A stretch of DNA of 64,000 bases, taken from the NCBI RefSeq assembly GCF_030580915.1, contig NZ_JAUQTA010000001.1, positions 434,001-498,000 on the forward strand, written 5' to 3'. The notes under the pieces were generated by a model. It searched no databases. It was not told the DNA's origin and saw only the letters and a list, made by a program, of their open reading frames with translations. This stretch comes from Nocardioides jiangxiensis. Lineage in GTDB: Bacteria > Actinomycetota > Actinomycetes > Propionibacteriales > Nocardioidaceae. This document shows positions 57,110-64,000 of the stretch, one piece after another. The stretch's first letter is position 1; each line of letters begins with the position of its first letter. Position numbers and translations under genes: made by a program.

Positions 57110-59333
57110 CCCTGTCGCCCGATCCGTCACGCAGGTGCAGGATCCGCCACTCGCCGATCCGCGCCACCTGGACGTACCCGGCCCGCAGCACGGGCGCTGC
57201 GAGCGACGGGTCGATCGCCCACGACGTCAGGCCGTAGCGTCCGGTCACGACCCAGGTCGGGCGGTCGGGGCCGGACAGCACGTCGCGCAGCTCCTCCAGG
57301 CGCGGGTCACGCACCCGCACGGGCAGGCTCCACAGGTGGCTGTACGGACTGCGCAGCCCGGCTTCCCGCAGGATCTGCGACTGGCCGTAGGCGACCAGGC
57401 CGGTGTCTCCCGGCCGGTCGTGCTGGGCCAGCCACGAGGCGACCTCCGCCGTACCGGCCGGCTCGTGGGCGCCACGCTCCACGGCGTGCACCGTGCTGAG
57501 GGCGACGGAGGCAGCGACGACGGCGAGGGCAGCGGCGTACGAGACCACGGGCGTACGCCGGGCGCGCGCGACGCCGCGGGCGACGACCAGCACCGTGCCC
57601 GGCACGGTGCCGATCAGGTAGTGCAGCCAGTAGCTCCCGCCAGCCACCACCCCGAACGCCTCCCAGCCGAGCAGGCCGACTGCCATCCAGCCCAGCGGCG
57701 GGCCCGCCGCGCGGCCCGCACGCGCACCCCGCAGCGCGGCGACCGCCAGCAGGACCGGAACGCCGCTCCACAGCCAGGCCAGCGCGAGCACGTGCGCCCG
57801 CTCCGCGGTGTGGTGCGACGCCTCGGTGGCGATCACGGCTGCCGCCTGCAGGCGGAACGTCACGACGGCGTCCCAGATCCCTGCCGGCGAGGTGCCGTGC
57901 AGCCAGGCGATGCCCAGCACGAACCCGAGGACGCCCGCCGCACCTGCGACCAGCGCTGCCAGGGCGGCGAGGGCGTGGGACCGCGAACGCTGTACGGCCT
58001 GCCAGGCGATCACGACGCCGGCGACGACGAAGACGTCGACGACGTTCTGCTTCACCAGGGCCGCCGCCATCGCGGCGGCACCCGCACCGGCCCACCAGAG
58101 CGGCGACCCGCACGTGCGCGAGGCCCGGATCAGGCAGCACAGCCCCGCCAGCACGAAGGGCACCGCGAGCAGCTCGCCGTTGACCTGCATGCCTCCGAAC
58201 AGGGAGGCATCGAGCAGCAGCAGCGCCGTCGCCGCGGCCGCCACGGGCCCGAGCCGTCGCGGCGTCAGCTGGCGCGCCAGCCCGGCCGCGAGGGCGACCG
58301 AGACCATCACCACCAGCAGACCGAGAAGCCGCAGCGACACCGTCCCCCCGTGCAGCGCGGCGATCCGGTACAGCGCGACCAGCAGCGGCGGCCGGTCGAC
58401 CCAGTAGTCGCCGTACAGCGACGAGCCGGGGTGCCACTGTCCGGCGACGGTCAGGAAGCCCGCCTCGTCCGGAGTGAGCGGACGGTGCAGGAACGGCAGG
58501 CGCACGAGGCCTGCGAGCAGCACGAGCCCCACCACGAGGGCGTACCGGCGCACCCACGCGCGGAGCTCCCCGGCACGCCACCGCGCGATCAGGGTGACCG
58601 CCTCGAGGGCGACGGCAGGGCTCATCTTCGACGCACCGGCCACCCGCTCTACGAAGGTGATCGGCTCCTCGGCGACACGCAGGCCGGCACGTTCGGACCG
58701 CCAGGTGTTCTCCACCTGGAAGCCATACCCGTCGGCACTGCTGCGCAGCACGCCCGCCGAGTCCAGCGCGGCGGCGCGCCAGGCACGGAAGCCCGCGGTG
58801 GAGTCCTTCGTGCGCAGCCACAGCACGGAACGGGCGTAGGTGTTGGCACCCGCCGACAGCACCCTGCGGCGCAGCGGCCAGTTCTCCGTGCGACCCCCGC
58901 GCACGTAGCGCGAGCCGATGACGAGGTCGTGCGTGGCCAGGCCCGCGAGCATCGCCGGGAGCGCGGAGACCGGGTGCGAGCCGTCGGCGTCCATCTGGAC
59001 GACCAGGTCGTAGCCGTCCTCGAGAGCCCGCGCGAAACCGGCCCGGTAGGCGGCTCCGAGCCCGTCCTTCGCGGTCCGCGGGAGCAGCCCCAGCCAGACG
59101 CCGTACGCCGGGTGGTGCCGCACGAGGTCAGCGGTGCCGTCGGGGCTGCCGTCGTCGACGACGAGCACATCGAGGGTGGTGCCCTCGGGGAGCGACGTGC
59201 GGACATCGGCGATGGCGGAGAGCAGTACCGGCAGCGACTCGGACTCGTTGTAGGTGGGGACCACGACGACAGCGCGGCTGGTCCCCGCGGAGTGAGTCGC
59301 GAGGCCCCGGGAGCGCGCGGTCGTCGTGGTCAT
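57093..59333 (-). CDS. GT2 polyprenyl-phosphate glycosyltransferase fused to a membrane transferase
   Basis: A 746-residue fusion. The N-terminal domain (about 1-245) is a GT2 enzyme of the dolichyl-phosphate-mannose synthase type (VVVPTYNESESLP, DADGSHP at 115-121, with the DxD motif). The rest (about 265-746) has many transmembrane helices in the pattern of a GT-C/PMT-like transferase (LTPDEAGFLTVAGQW, DYWVDRPPLL). Such fusions make a polyprenol-linked sugar and use it for protein or polymer glycosylation on the outside. Usually these are two genes. The ATG at 59333 agrees with the family, and a TCS is divergent from it. Confidence 0.85.
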   Translation of the reverse strand: MTTTTARSRGLATHSAGTSRAVVVVPTYNESESLPVLLSAIADVRTSLPEGTTLDVLVVDDGSPDGTADLVRHHPAYGVWLGLLPRTAKDGLGAAYRAGFARALEDGYDLVVQMDADGSHPVSALPAMLAGLATHDLVIGSRYVRGGRTENWPLRRRVLSAGANTYARSVLWLRTKDSTAGFRAWRAAALDSAGVLRSSADGYGFQVENTWRSERAGLRVAEEPITFVERVAGASKMSPAVALEAVTLIARWRAGELRAWVRRYALVVGLVLLAGLVRLPFLHRPLTPDEAGFLTVAGQWHPGSSLYGDYWVDRPPLLVALYRIAALHGGTVSLRLLGLLVVMVSVALAAGLARQLTPRRLGPVAAAATALLLLDASLFGGMQVNGELLAVPFVLAGLCCLIRASRTCGSPLWWAGAGAAAMAAALVKQNVVDVFVVAGVVIAWQAVQRSRSHALAALAALVAGAAGVLGFVLGIAWLHGTSPAGIWDAVVTFRLQAAAVIATEASHHTAERAHVLALAWLWSGVPVLLAVAALRGARAGRAAGPPLGWMAVGLLGWEAFGVVAGGSYWLHYLIGTVPGTVLVVARGVARARRTPVVSYAAALAVVAASVALSTVHAVERGAHEPAGTAEVASWLAQHDRPGDTGLVAYGQSQILREAGLRSPYSHLWSLPVRVRDPRLEELRDVLSGPDRPTWVVTGRYGLTSWAIDPSLAAPVLRAGYVQVARIGEWRILHLRDGSGDRVTGLA

Positions 59334-59400
59334 GCCTCGAACGTAGGAAGCGCGACCTTTCAGGAACGTGAACGACCTCCGGACCCGGCAGAGTGGACCC

Positions 59401-60081
59401 ATGCAGATCCTGATCGCCGAGGACGACCCGCGGCTCGGCCCCCTCCTCGTCGAGGCACTGGCCGAGGCCGGCTGGTCCGCGGAGCTGGTCGCCGACGGCC
59501 GCTCGGCCTACGGGCGCGCGCTTCCGGGCGGCCTGCCCTACGACGTGCTGCTCCTGGACTGGATGCTCCCCGAGATGGACGGCGTCACCGTCTGCCGACG
59601 CCTCCGGGAGATCGGGGTCACCACCCCGGTGCTCCTGCTGACCGCGCGCGGTGCGGTGTCGGACCGCATCGACGGCCTCGACGCCGGGGCCGACGACTAC
59701 CTGCCGAAGCCGTTCGACCTCGGCGAGCTCCTCGCCCGCCTGCGGGCACTGCATCGCCGCAGCACCGTCAGCGAACCCGAGGTGCTCGTGCTCGGCGACC
59801 TGGTCCTCGACGTCGAGGCCCGCACCGTCGCGCGCGGGGGCACGCCGATCGAGCTCTCCGTCCGCGAGTTCGACATCCTCCGCGTGCTCCTGGCGAACGC
59901 CGGCAAGGTGGTCTCGCGCTTCGACCTCTTCGACCGGGTCTGGGACGGCGAGACCGACATCGCCAGCAACGTGATGGACGTCCACCTCGCCCGGATCCGC
60001 GCCAAGATCGACAAGCCGTTTGGCACCGACACGATCACCACGGTCCGCGGCGCCGGGTTCCGGGCGGAGCTGCCGACGTGA
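59401..60081 (+). CDS. two-component response regulator (OmpR-type)
   Basis: A 226-residue OmpR/PhoB-family regulator. The receiver has the acidic pocket IAEDDP, the phosphorylation site Asp53 in LLLDWMLPEMD, and LLTARG and KPFDLGELLAR. The C-terminal winged-helix DNA-binding domain (about 130-225) contains ELSVREFDILRVLLANAGKV and RGAGFRAE. CAGAGT lies 6 bases before the ATG at 59401, with no ribosome site, so the message may be leaderless. The histidine kinase gene follows with a 4-bp overlap (GTGA). It is divergent from the glycosyltransferase fusion, a possible target. Confidence 0.94.
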   Translation: MQILIAEDDPRLGPLLVEALAEAGWSAELVADGRSAYGRALPGGLPYDVLLLDWMLPEMDGVTVCRRLREIGVTTPVLLLTARGAVSDRIDGLDAGADDYLPKPFDLGELLARLRALHRRSTVSEPEVLVLGDLVLDVEARTVARGGTPIELSVREFDILRVLLANAGKVVSRFDLFDRVWDGETDIASNVMDVHLARIRAKIDKPFGTDTITTVRGAGFRAELPT

Positions 60082-61460
60082 GGCGCCTCCCGATCCACGT
60101 GCGGCTGATCGCCGGGTTCGCCGCAGCGATGTTCGTGCTGCTGACCGCAGCCGGGGTCTTCGTCTACGAGCGCGTGGAGTACGCCCTCGACCGCGGGCTC
60201 GACACCGAGCTCAAGCAGGCGACGGATGCGATCCGGCCCCTGGTCGACGACAACGGCCACGTGCTCGACCACGCGCGTGCGGCGGCGACCGGCGCGGACT
60301 GGCAGGTGCTGCGCCCCGGCCTCACCCGCGACGCCGTGCCGATCGTCGAGGACGCCGGGGGCAGCGCCCCCGTGCTCTCCCTGGTCGGCGGATCCCGACT
60401 GCCGGCCGCCGGCACACGCACCTTCGACGTCGGGTCGATCTTCCCCGGTGGCGACACCCCGGCTCGCCGCGTGCGGGTCTACCGGCTCACCCAGGACGGG
60501 CCTCTCCTGCTGGTCGCCGTCCGCCGCAACCACCGCGACGAGGCCCTCCGGGAGCTCTTCGTCCAGCTCGTCCTCGCCGGGCTCGCGTCACTGGCCGTGA
60601 CCACCCTGATCGGTGGCCTGCTCGCCCGCTCGGCCCTGCGCCCCGTGGAGCGCTACCGCGCGCGGGCCGCCGAGATCGCCGCCGGCCAGCAGGGGCTTCG
60701 GCTCGACGTGCCGGCCGGACGCGATGACGAGGTGACCCGTCTGGGCCACACCCTCAACGCCATGTTGACCGCTCAGGAGCAGGCCCTCGAGCGGGAACGC
60801 CGGTTCGTCCAGGACGCCAGCCACGAGCTCCGGACACCGCTCACCCTCCTCAAGGCACGGATCCAGATGACCCGCAGCCGCCCCCGCGACCGCGAGGCCT
60901 ACGAGCGGGCGCTCGACGAGCTCGGCGCCGACGTGGAGCGGCTCGCCCAGCTGAGCGAGGACCTCCTCGAACAGGCCACGCCCACGTCCTCGCTCGACAC
61001 GGTCGACGTCGGCGTCGTCGCGCGCGAGGTCGCCCGCGAACGCGGCGGCGTACAGGTCTCGGCCGCGGCGCGGAGCACCGCGACCGGGCTCGACGAGCCC
61101 GGGCTGCGCCGGGTCCTGACCAACCTGCTCGACAACGCCGCCCTGCACGGGGCACCCCCGGTGACGGTCACCGTCGACCGGGTCGGCGACCGCGTCCGCC
61201 TGGTCGTCGAGGACGCCGGGACCGGCCTCTCCCCCGACCTGCTCGACACCGTCACCGGGCGCTTCACCAGGGCCCCGGAGGCACGCGGACGGCGCGGGTC
61301 CGGACTCGGCCTGTCACTGGTCGAGCAGCTCGTCACCAGCGCCGGCGGAGAGCTCCGCCTGTGCTGCGGGGGCGGCCACGCCTCGTACGGCGTCGCGGCG
61401 GCAGTGCCCTGCGCGCACGGGGACCGCATGCGCGTGACGGTGCTGCTGCCGGCCGCGTGA
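60078..61460 (+). CDS. two-component sensor histidine kinase
   Basis: A 460-residue membrane sensor kinase. Two transmembrane helices (about 8-29 and 162-183) flank a 130-residue extracytoplasmic sensor region. A HAMP domain (about 185-235), a dimerisation H-box with His249 in QDASHELRTPLTLLKARI, and an HATPase domain with NLLDNAALHG (N box) and GRRGSGLGLSLVEQL (G box) follow. The GTG start at 60078 overlaps the regulator stop (GTGA). The signal sensed is not recognisable. Paired with the OmpR-type regulator just upstream. Confidence 0.94.
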   Translation: MRRLPIHVRLIAGFAAAMFVLLTAAGVFVYERVEYALDRGLDTELKQATDAIRPLVDDNGHVLDHARAAATGADWQVLRPGLTRDAVPIVEDAGGSAPVLSLVGGSRLPAAGTRTFDVGSIFPGGDTPARRVRVYRLTQDGPLLLVAVRRNHRDEALRELFVQLVLAGLASLAVTTLIGGLLARSALRPVERYRARAAEIAAGQQGLRLDVPAGRDDEVTRLGHTLNAMLTAQEQALERERRFVQDASHELRTPLTLLKARIQMTRSRPRDREAYERALDELGADVERLAQLSEDLLEQATPTSSLDTVDVGVVAREVARERGGVQVSAAARSTATGLDEPGLRRVLTNLLDNAALHGAPPVTVTVDRVGDRVRLVVEDAGTGLSPDLLDTVTGRFTRAPEARGRRGSGLGLSLVEQLVTSAGGELRLCCGGGHASYGVAAAVPCAHGDRMRVTVLLPAA

Positions 61461-61481
61461 CCGACAGCAGCACCGCGCACA

Positions 61482-63389
61482 TCAGGCGGTGCGCGTGCCC
61501 TCGCGACGCTGGCCGGCGGCGCGGTTGTAGCACCAGCCGAAGAGCAGCAGCACGAGCAGCCAGCCGCTCAGCACCACGTCGTTCGCGACGCCGTAGACCC
61601 AGTCCGGGATGGAGTCCTTGCGCTCGCGCTGCAGCATCTTCGGCTCGAAGGCGCTCTCGACGGTCTGCCCGTCGGTCACGTGGATCATCCGTCCGCGCGC
61701 GCTCTTCAGCGCCGGGTCGTCGGGCATGTAGAGGACCCACGTCATCATCGTCCGCGGCGCCTCGTGGATGCGGATCATCGACTTCCAGCCGCCGTACATC
61801 GGCATCGGGTCGGCCGAGCGGTACTGGCCGGGCTCGCCCGTCGGCAGCATCCTCGTCCGCACCACACCCGGGACGCCCTCGATCGGGTCCTTCGGAACGT
61901 CGGCGGCGGCGATGCCCTTGCGCCAGCCCTGCCACGCGTAGCCGGTGAACCAGACCGCGTCCTTCGCGTGGTCCTCTTCCGGGAACGTGACGGTGACGTA
62001 GGCCTCGCAGCGCTCGGCGGTGCCGGGGCACTCCTCCTGGCCGGCCGTGACGTGGTCGAAGCTGACCGTCACCGGCACCGGCTCCCCCGCCTTGGGCTGG
62101 GAGAAGATCGCCATGAGGACGACGAAGATGCCGAAGCCGGCGAGGCCGTAGCGGCGGAACGTCGGGGCGATGGTGAAGCCCGCCGCCTCCATCTGGTCGT
62201 CGCCGGCGACGTCCAGCGTGCGTCGCACGTGCCACAGGGCGAAGAGGCCGCCGCCGACCGCAGCGATCGTGCCGACGGTCAGCAGGAAGGGCAGCGCGTC
62301 GCCGTTGATCTTGATCGTCATGAACTTCTCGGCCCACAGCCACTCCAGCCAGAGTCCGAGCGAGCCGGCCAGCAGTCCGGAGACGACGGCGAAGGGCACG
62401 AGCCGTGCGCCGCCGCGTCGTACGCCGAAGGCCAGCGCGACCAGCTCGACGATGACGGCGACCGGAATGGCGGACATGAAGCGGATCGTGAGGATGCCGG
62501 GCAGCGGCAGGATGATCAGCACCAGGAAGACGTGTGCGAACCACCACCAGAAGAGCGTGTAGAGCGCGCCACCGCCGCCGAACCAGATGCGCGTGGCCAC
62601 GCAGACCCAGGTCATCAGGAACCCGAAGATGATGAACTCGGTCGACGCCGGGAACTGCGGCAGGCCCAGGTCGAACTCCATGAGGAACGCGAACGGCAGC
62701 ATGCAGATCGAGAACGCGTAGCCGAAGAGCCACCGGCCCTTGGTGCCTGCGAGGAAGCGCGCACCGACCTGGCGCGCCTCGGCGAAGAGCAGCGGCATGC
62801 AGAACGGCGAGGTGATCGCGCCGCCGATCATCATCACGTGGGTCGGTCCCCACTCGGTGACGTCCTGGCCGAACATGCGGTGCCACGCGTCGTCGGCCGG
62901 GAAGCCGCAGACCGCGATGAAGCCGGCGATCGTCAGGAGCACGGCACTGAACGGGACCTTCCAGCCGGGCGCGAGCTTCAGCGTGTGCTTCGGCAGCGGG
63001 CTGCGGGCAAGCGCCATGATCCCGACGCCCATGCAGGCGAGGAAGAGCAGTACGAGGAAGATCGGGTAGTGGCTCGGGTTGGCGAGCGGGCCGGCGTCGC
63101 GACCCTTCTGCATGTGGATCGGGACGTCCCAGTAGACGCCGAAGCCCGCGAGCAGCCAGACCGGCAGGAGCCCGAACGTCGGGATCACCGCCCAGACCGG
63201 CAGGCCGACCTTGTCGCCGAGCCAGCCGGCTCCGCGGCCGATCAGCGTCGGGTGCCCGGTCCGCTCCCGGAGCAGCACCCAGCCGGTGATGCCGAAGTAG
63301 ACCGCGGCGATGCCGGCGGCGATGAGGATCTCGCTCGCTGCTGCTCCGCCGGCCGGTGCGGCCGTCGTCGCTTCCAGGGTGAGGGACAC
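61482..63389 (-). CDS. polytopic membrane protein, unknown function
   Basis: A 635-residue membrane protein with about 12 hydrophobic segments in the first two-thirds (25-450) and a final one near the C-terminus. The striking conserved-looking stretch PADDAWHRMFGQDVTEWGP (near residue 170) holds D, H, D and W in the interior and resembles metal- or heme-binding membrane motifs. A hydrophilic region (about 440-610) with CPGTAERCEAY and HVTDGQTVESA is probably outside. Family not identified. GTG at 63389 was preferred because GGGAGG lies 5 bases upstream; a longer frame starts at a TTG at 63413. It is convergent with the sensor kinase gene. Confidence 0.7.
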   Translation of the reverse strand: MSLTLEATTAAPAGGAAASEILIAAGIAAVYFGITGWVLLRERTGHPTLIGRGAGWLGDKVGLPVWAVIPTFGLLPVWLLAGFGVYWDVPIHMQKGRDAGPLANPSHYPIFLVLLFLACMGVGIMALARSPLPKHTLKLAPGWKVPFSAVLLTIAGFIAVCGFPADDAWHRMFGQDVTEWGPTHVMMIGGAITSPFCMPLLFAEARQVGARFLAGTKGRWLFGYAFSICMLPFAFLMEFDLGLPQFPASTEFIIFGFLMTWVCVATRIWFGGGGALYTLFWWWFAHVFLVLIILPLPGILTIRFMSAIPVAVIVELVALAFGVRRGGARLVPFAVVSGLLAGSLGLWLEWLWAEKFMTIKINGDALPFLLTVGTIAAVGGGLFALWHVRRTLDVAGDDQMEAAGFTIAPTFRRYGLAGFGIFVVLMAIFSQPKAGEPVPVTVSFDHVTAGQEECPGTAERCEAYVTVTFPEEDHAKDAVWFTGYAWQGWRKGIAAADVPKDPIEGVPGVVRTRMLPTGEPGQYRSADPMPMYGGWKSMIRIHEAPRTMMTWVLYMPDDPALKSARGRMIHVTDGQTVESAFEPKMLQRERKDSIPDWVYGVANDVVLSGWLLVLLLFGWCYNRAAGQRREGTRTA

Positions 63390-63492
63390 CCGGACCTCCC
63401 TGCAGTTGTACAAACCGATGGCCGTTGTCCACGGCCCCGCAGAAGGTATCCGCTACATGGCGTACCGGTCAGTCCGGAGCGATGTGATCTCC

Positions 63493-63507
63493 GTGACACG
63501 GTGTCAC
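63493..63507. promoter_or_regulatory. inverted repeat upstream of the membrane protein
   Basis: GTGACAC-G-GTGTCAC is a 7-bp perfect inverted repeat around a single base, followed closely by a second GTCACAC (63512-63518), so the TGTCAC half-site occurs twice more in the same 30 bases. It lies about 105 bases upstream of the GTG start of the polytopic membrane protein (minus strand), within its likely promoter. The half-site recalls CRP-like TGTGA/TCACA but the spacing does not match a full CRP site. Confidence 0.45.
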
Positions 63508-63548
63508 ACATGTCACACGGCGGTCCGCACGGGTGGCGCGCGAGCGGT

Positions 63549-64000
63549 TCAGCGGAACCAGGCGGGCCGCTGCTCGGCCGTCTGCCGCAGCTCGTACGCC
63601 GACCACCAGCTGCGCCAGCCCGCGAGCATCGCCACGTCGCTGCCGGGCCGCCCCGGATTGCCCCAGCGGGGGCGCGGATCCCGGGTGATCCGGGGGTCGT
63701 GCTCCGTGACGACCACCGTCACGCCACCGGCGACGTCGGTCCAGACGGCCGTGGCGACACCGGGCCGCCAGCCGGTCACCACCGCGGGCTCCCCCTTCCT
63801 CGGCTGACAGCTCCAGCCCGCCGCGCACCTCGGCTGCTTCACCGCACCGACCGAGACCTGCACCACGGTGAGGTCGCGGTCGCGGTAGTGCAGCGTGACG
63901 CCGATGGCGCCCGCACCGTAGCGGCTCGCATCAGCCGCCTGCCCGCTCATCGGCGCACCCAGCTGCTCGTTGAGACGCGCGGCCATGCCTTGGGGGGTCT
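63549..64000 (-). CDS. partial gene at the right edge, hypothetical protein
   Basis: The frame is open from the window edge (reading TPQGMAARLNEQLG) to the stop at 63549, so the C-terminal 150 residues of a longer gene are probably seen; an internal ATG lies at 63986. A strand-rich region (IGVTLHYRDRDLTVVQVSVG) is followed by a paired-cysteine loop (CAAGWSCQP) and an arginine-rich segment (EHDPRITRDPRPRWGNPGRP). No family recognised. The paired cysteines hint at an extracytoplasmic location. Confidence 0.5.
   Translation of the reverse strand, partial: TPQGMAARLNEQLGAPMSGQAADASRYGAGAIGVTLHYRDRDLTVVQVSVGAVKQPRCAAGWSCQPRKGEPAVVTGWRPGVATAVWTDVAGGVTVVVTEHDPRITRDPRPRWGNPGRPGSDVAMLAGWRSWWSAYELRQTAEQRPAWFR

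Noticed and set aside
57135..59330. Plus-strand frame that joins the complement of the glycosyltransferase to the kinase gene
   Set aside because: Only the last part (60078 on) is the histidine kinase. The rest mirrors the GT2 fusion and has no recognisable domain.

Overview
The window is chromosomal DNA from a high-GC actinobacterium, most likely a member of the Nocardioidaceae (Nocardioides-like). The basis is very GC-rich codon use with many GTG starts, the actinobacterial order of housekeeping genes (leuA / era / ybeY-phoH / hrcA-dnaJ-rsmE / hemW / lepA / rpsT / holA-comEC-comEA / leuS), a split imuA'-imuB-dnaE2 mutasome under an actinobacterial-type LexA box, and a tmsAB-like pair for 10-methyl branched fatty acids. 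No rRNA, tRNA, CRISPR array, phage module or transposase was found.

Layout. 1-4.3 kb: leuA (3' end cut by the window edge) behind a leader peptide and attenuator hairpin, a DUF1003 membrane protein, a flavodoxin-like protein and two tandem Septum_form lipoproteins. 4.3-12.5 kb: a minus-strand housekeeping run HIT - phoH - ybeY - CNNM/CBS protein - degenerate cytidine-deaminase-like protein - era, interrupted by tmsA-tmsB-like genes and a siderophore-interacting protein. 12.5-14.2 kb: an ECF-type sigma factor with a membrane-anchored GerMN/Gmad2 protein. 14.2-20.3 kb: hrcA-dnaJ-rsmE with a CIRCE operator, a DUF3097 gene, two small membrane proteins and hemW. 20.3-33.6 kb: the accessory part, with an AbiEi/DUF559-type gene bracketed by two copies of a 48-bp palindromic repeat, an acyl-CoA ligase, a MOSC protein, an AIM24 protein, an ECF42 sigma factor with its DGPF partner, secreted SGNH hydrolases, and a DUF4328-DUF309-phosphotransferase operon. 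33.7-45.1 kb: lepA, rpsT, holA, comEC, comEA, degV and leuS. 45.3-48.4 kb: a large secreted protein made of two 489-residue choice-of-anchor G-like repeats. 48.4-55.7 kb: a TetR/SDR pair and the imuA'-imuB-dnaE2 SOS mutagenesis cassette. 55.7-64 kb: small membrane protein, TetR with a divergent SnoaL-like gene, a GT2-membrane glycosyltransferase fusion, a two-component system, a polytopic membrane protein of unknown function, and a partial gene at the right edge.

Working together. Most minus-strand genes form tight operons with 4-bp ATGA/GTGA overlaps. The clearest regulatory circuits in the DNA are leucine attenuation of leuA, HrcA/CIRCE control of hrcA-dnaJ, LexA control of the mutasome, and a likely TetR operator at 56.6 kb. 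Several genes have a -10-like hexamer 6-9 nt before the start codon, which suggests leaderless mRNAs.

The least explained structure is a family of three 48-bp near-perfect palindromes with compensatory changes in their arms (4281, 20297, 21232). Two copies enclose a single DUF559-type gene, so this may be a small repeat-bracketed gene cassette.
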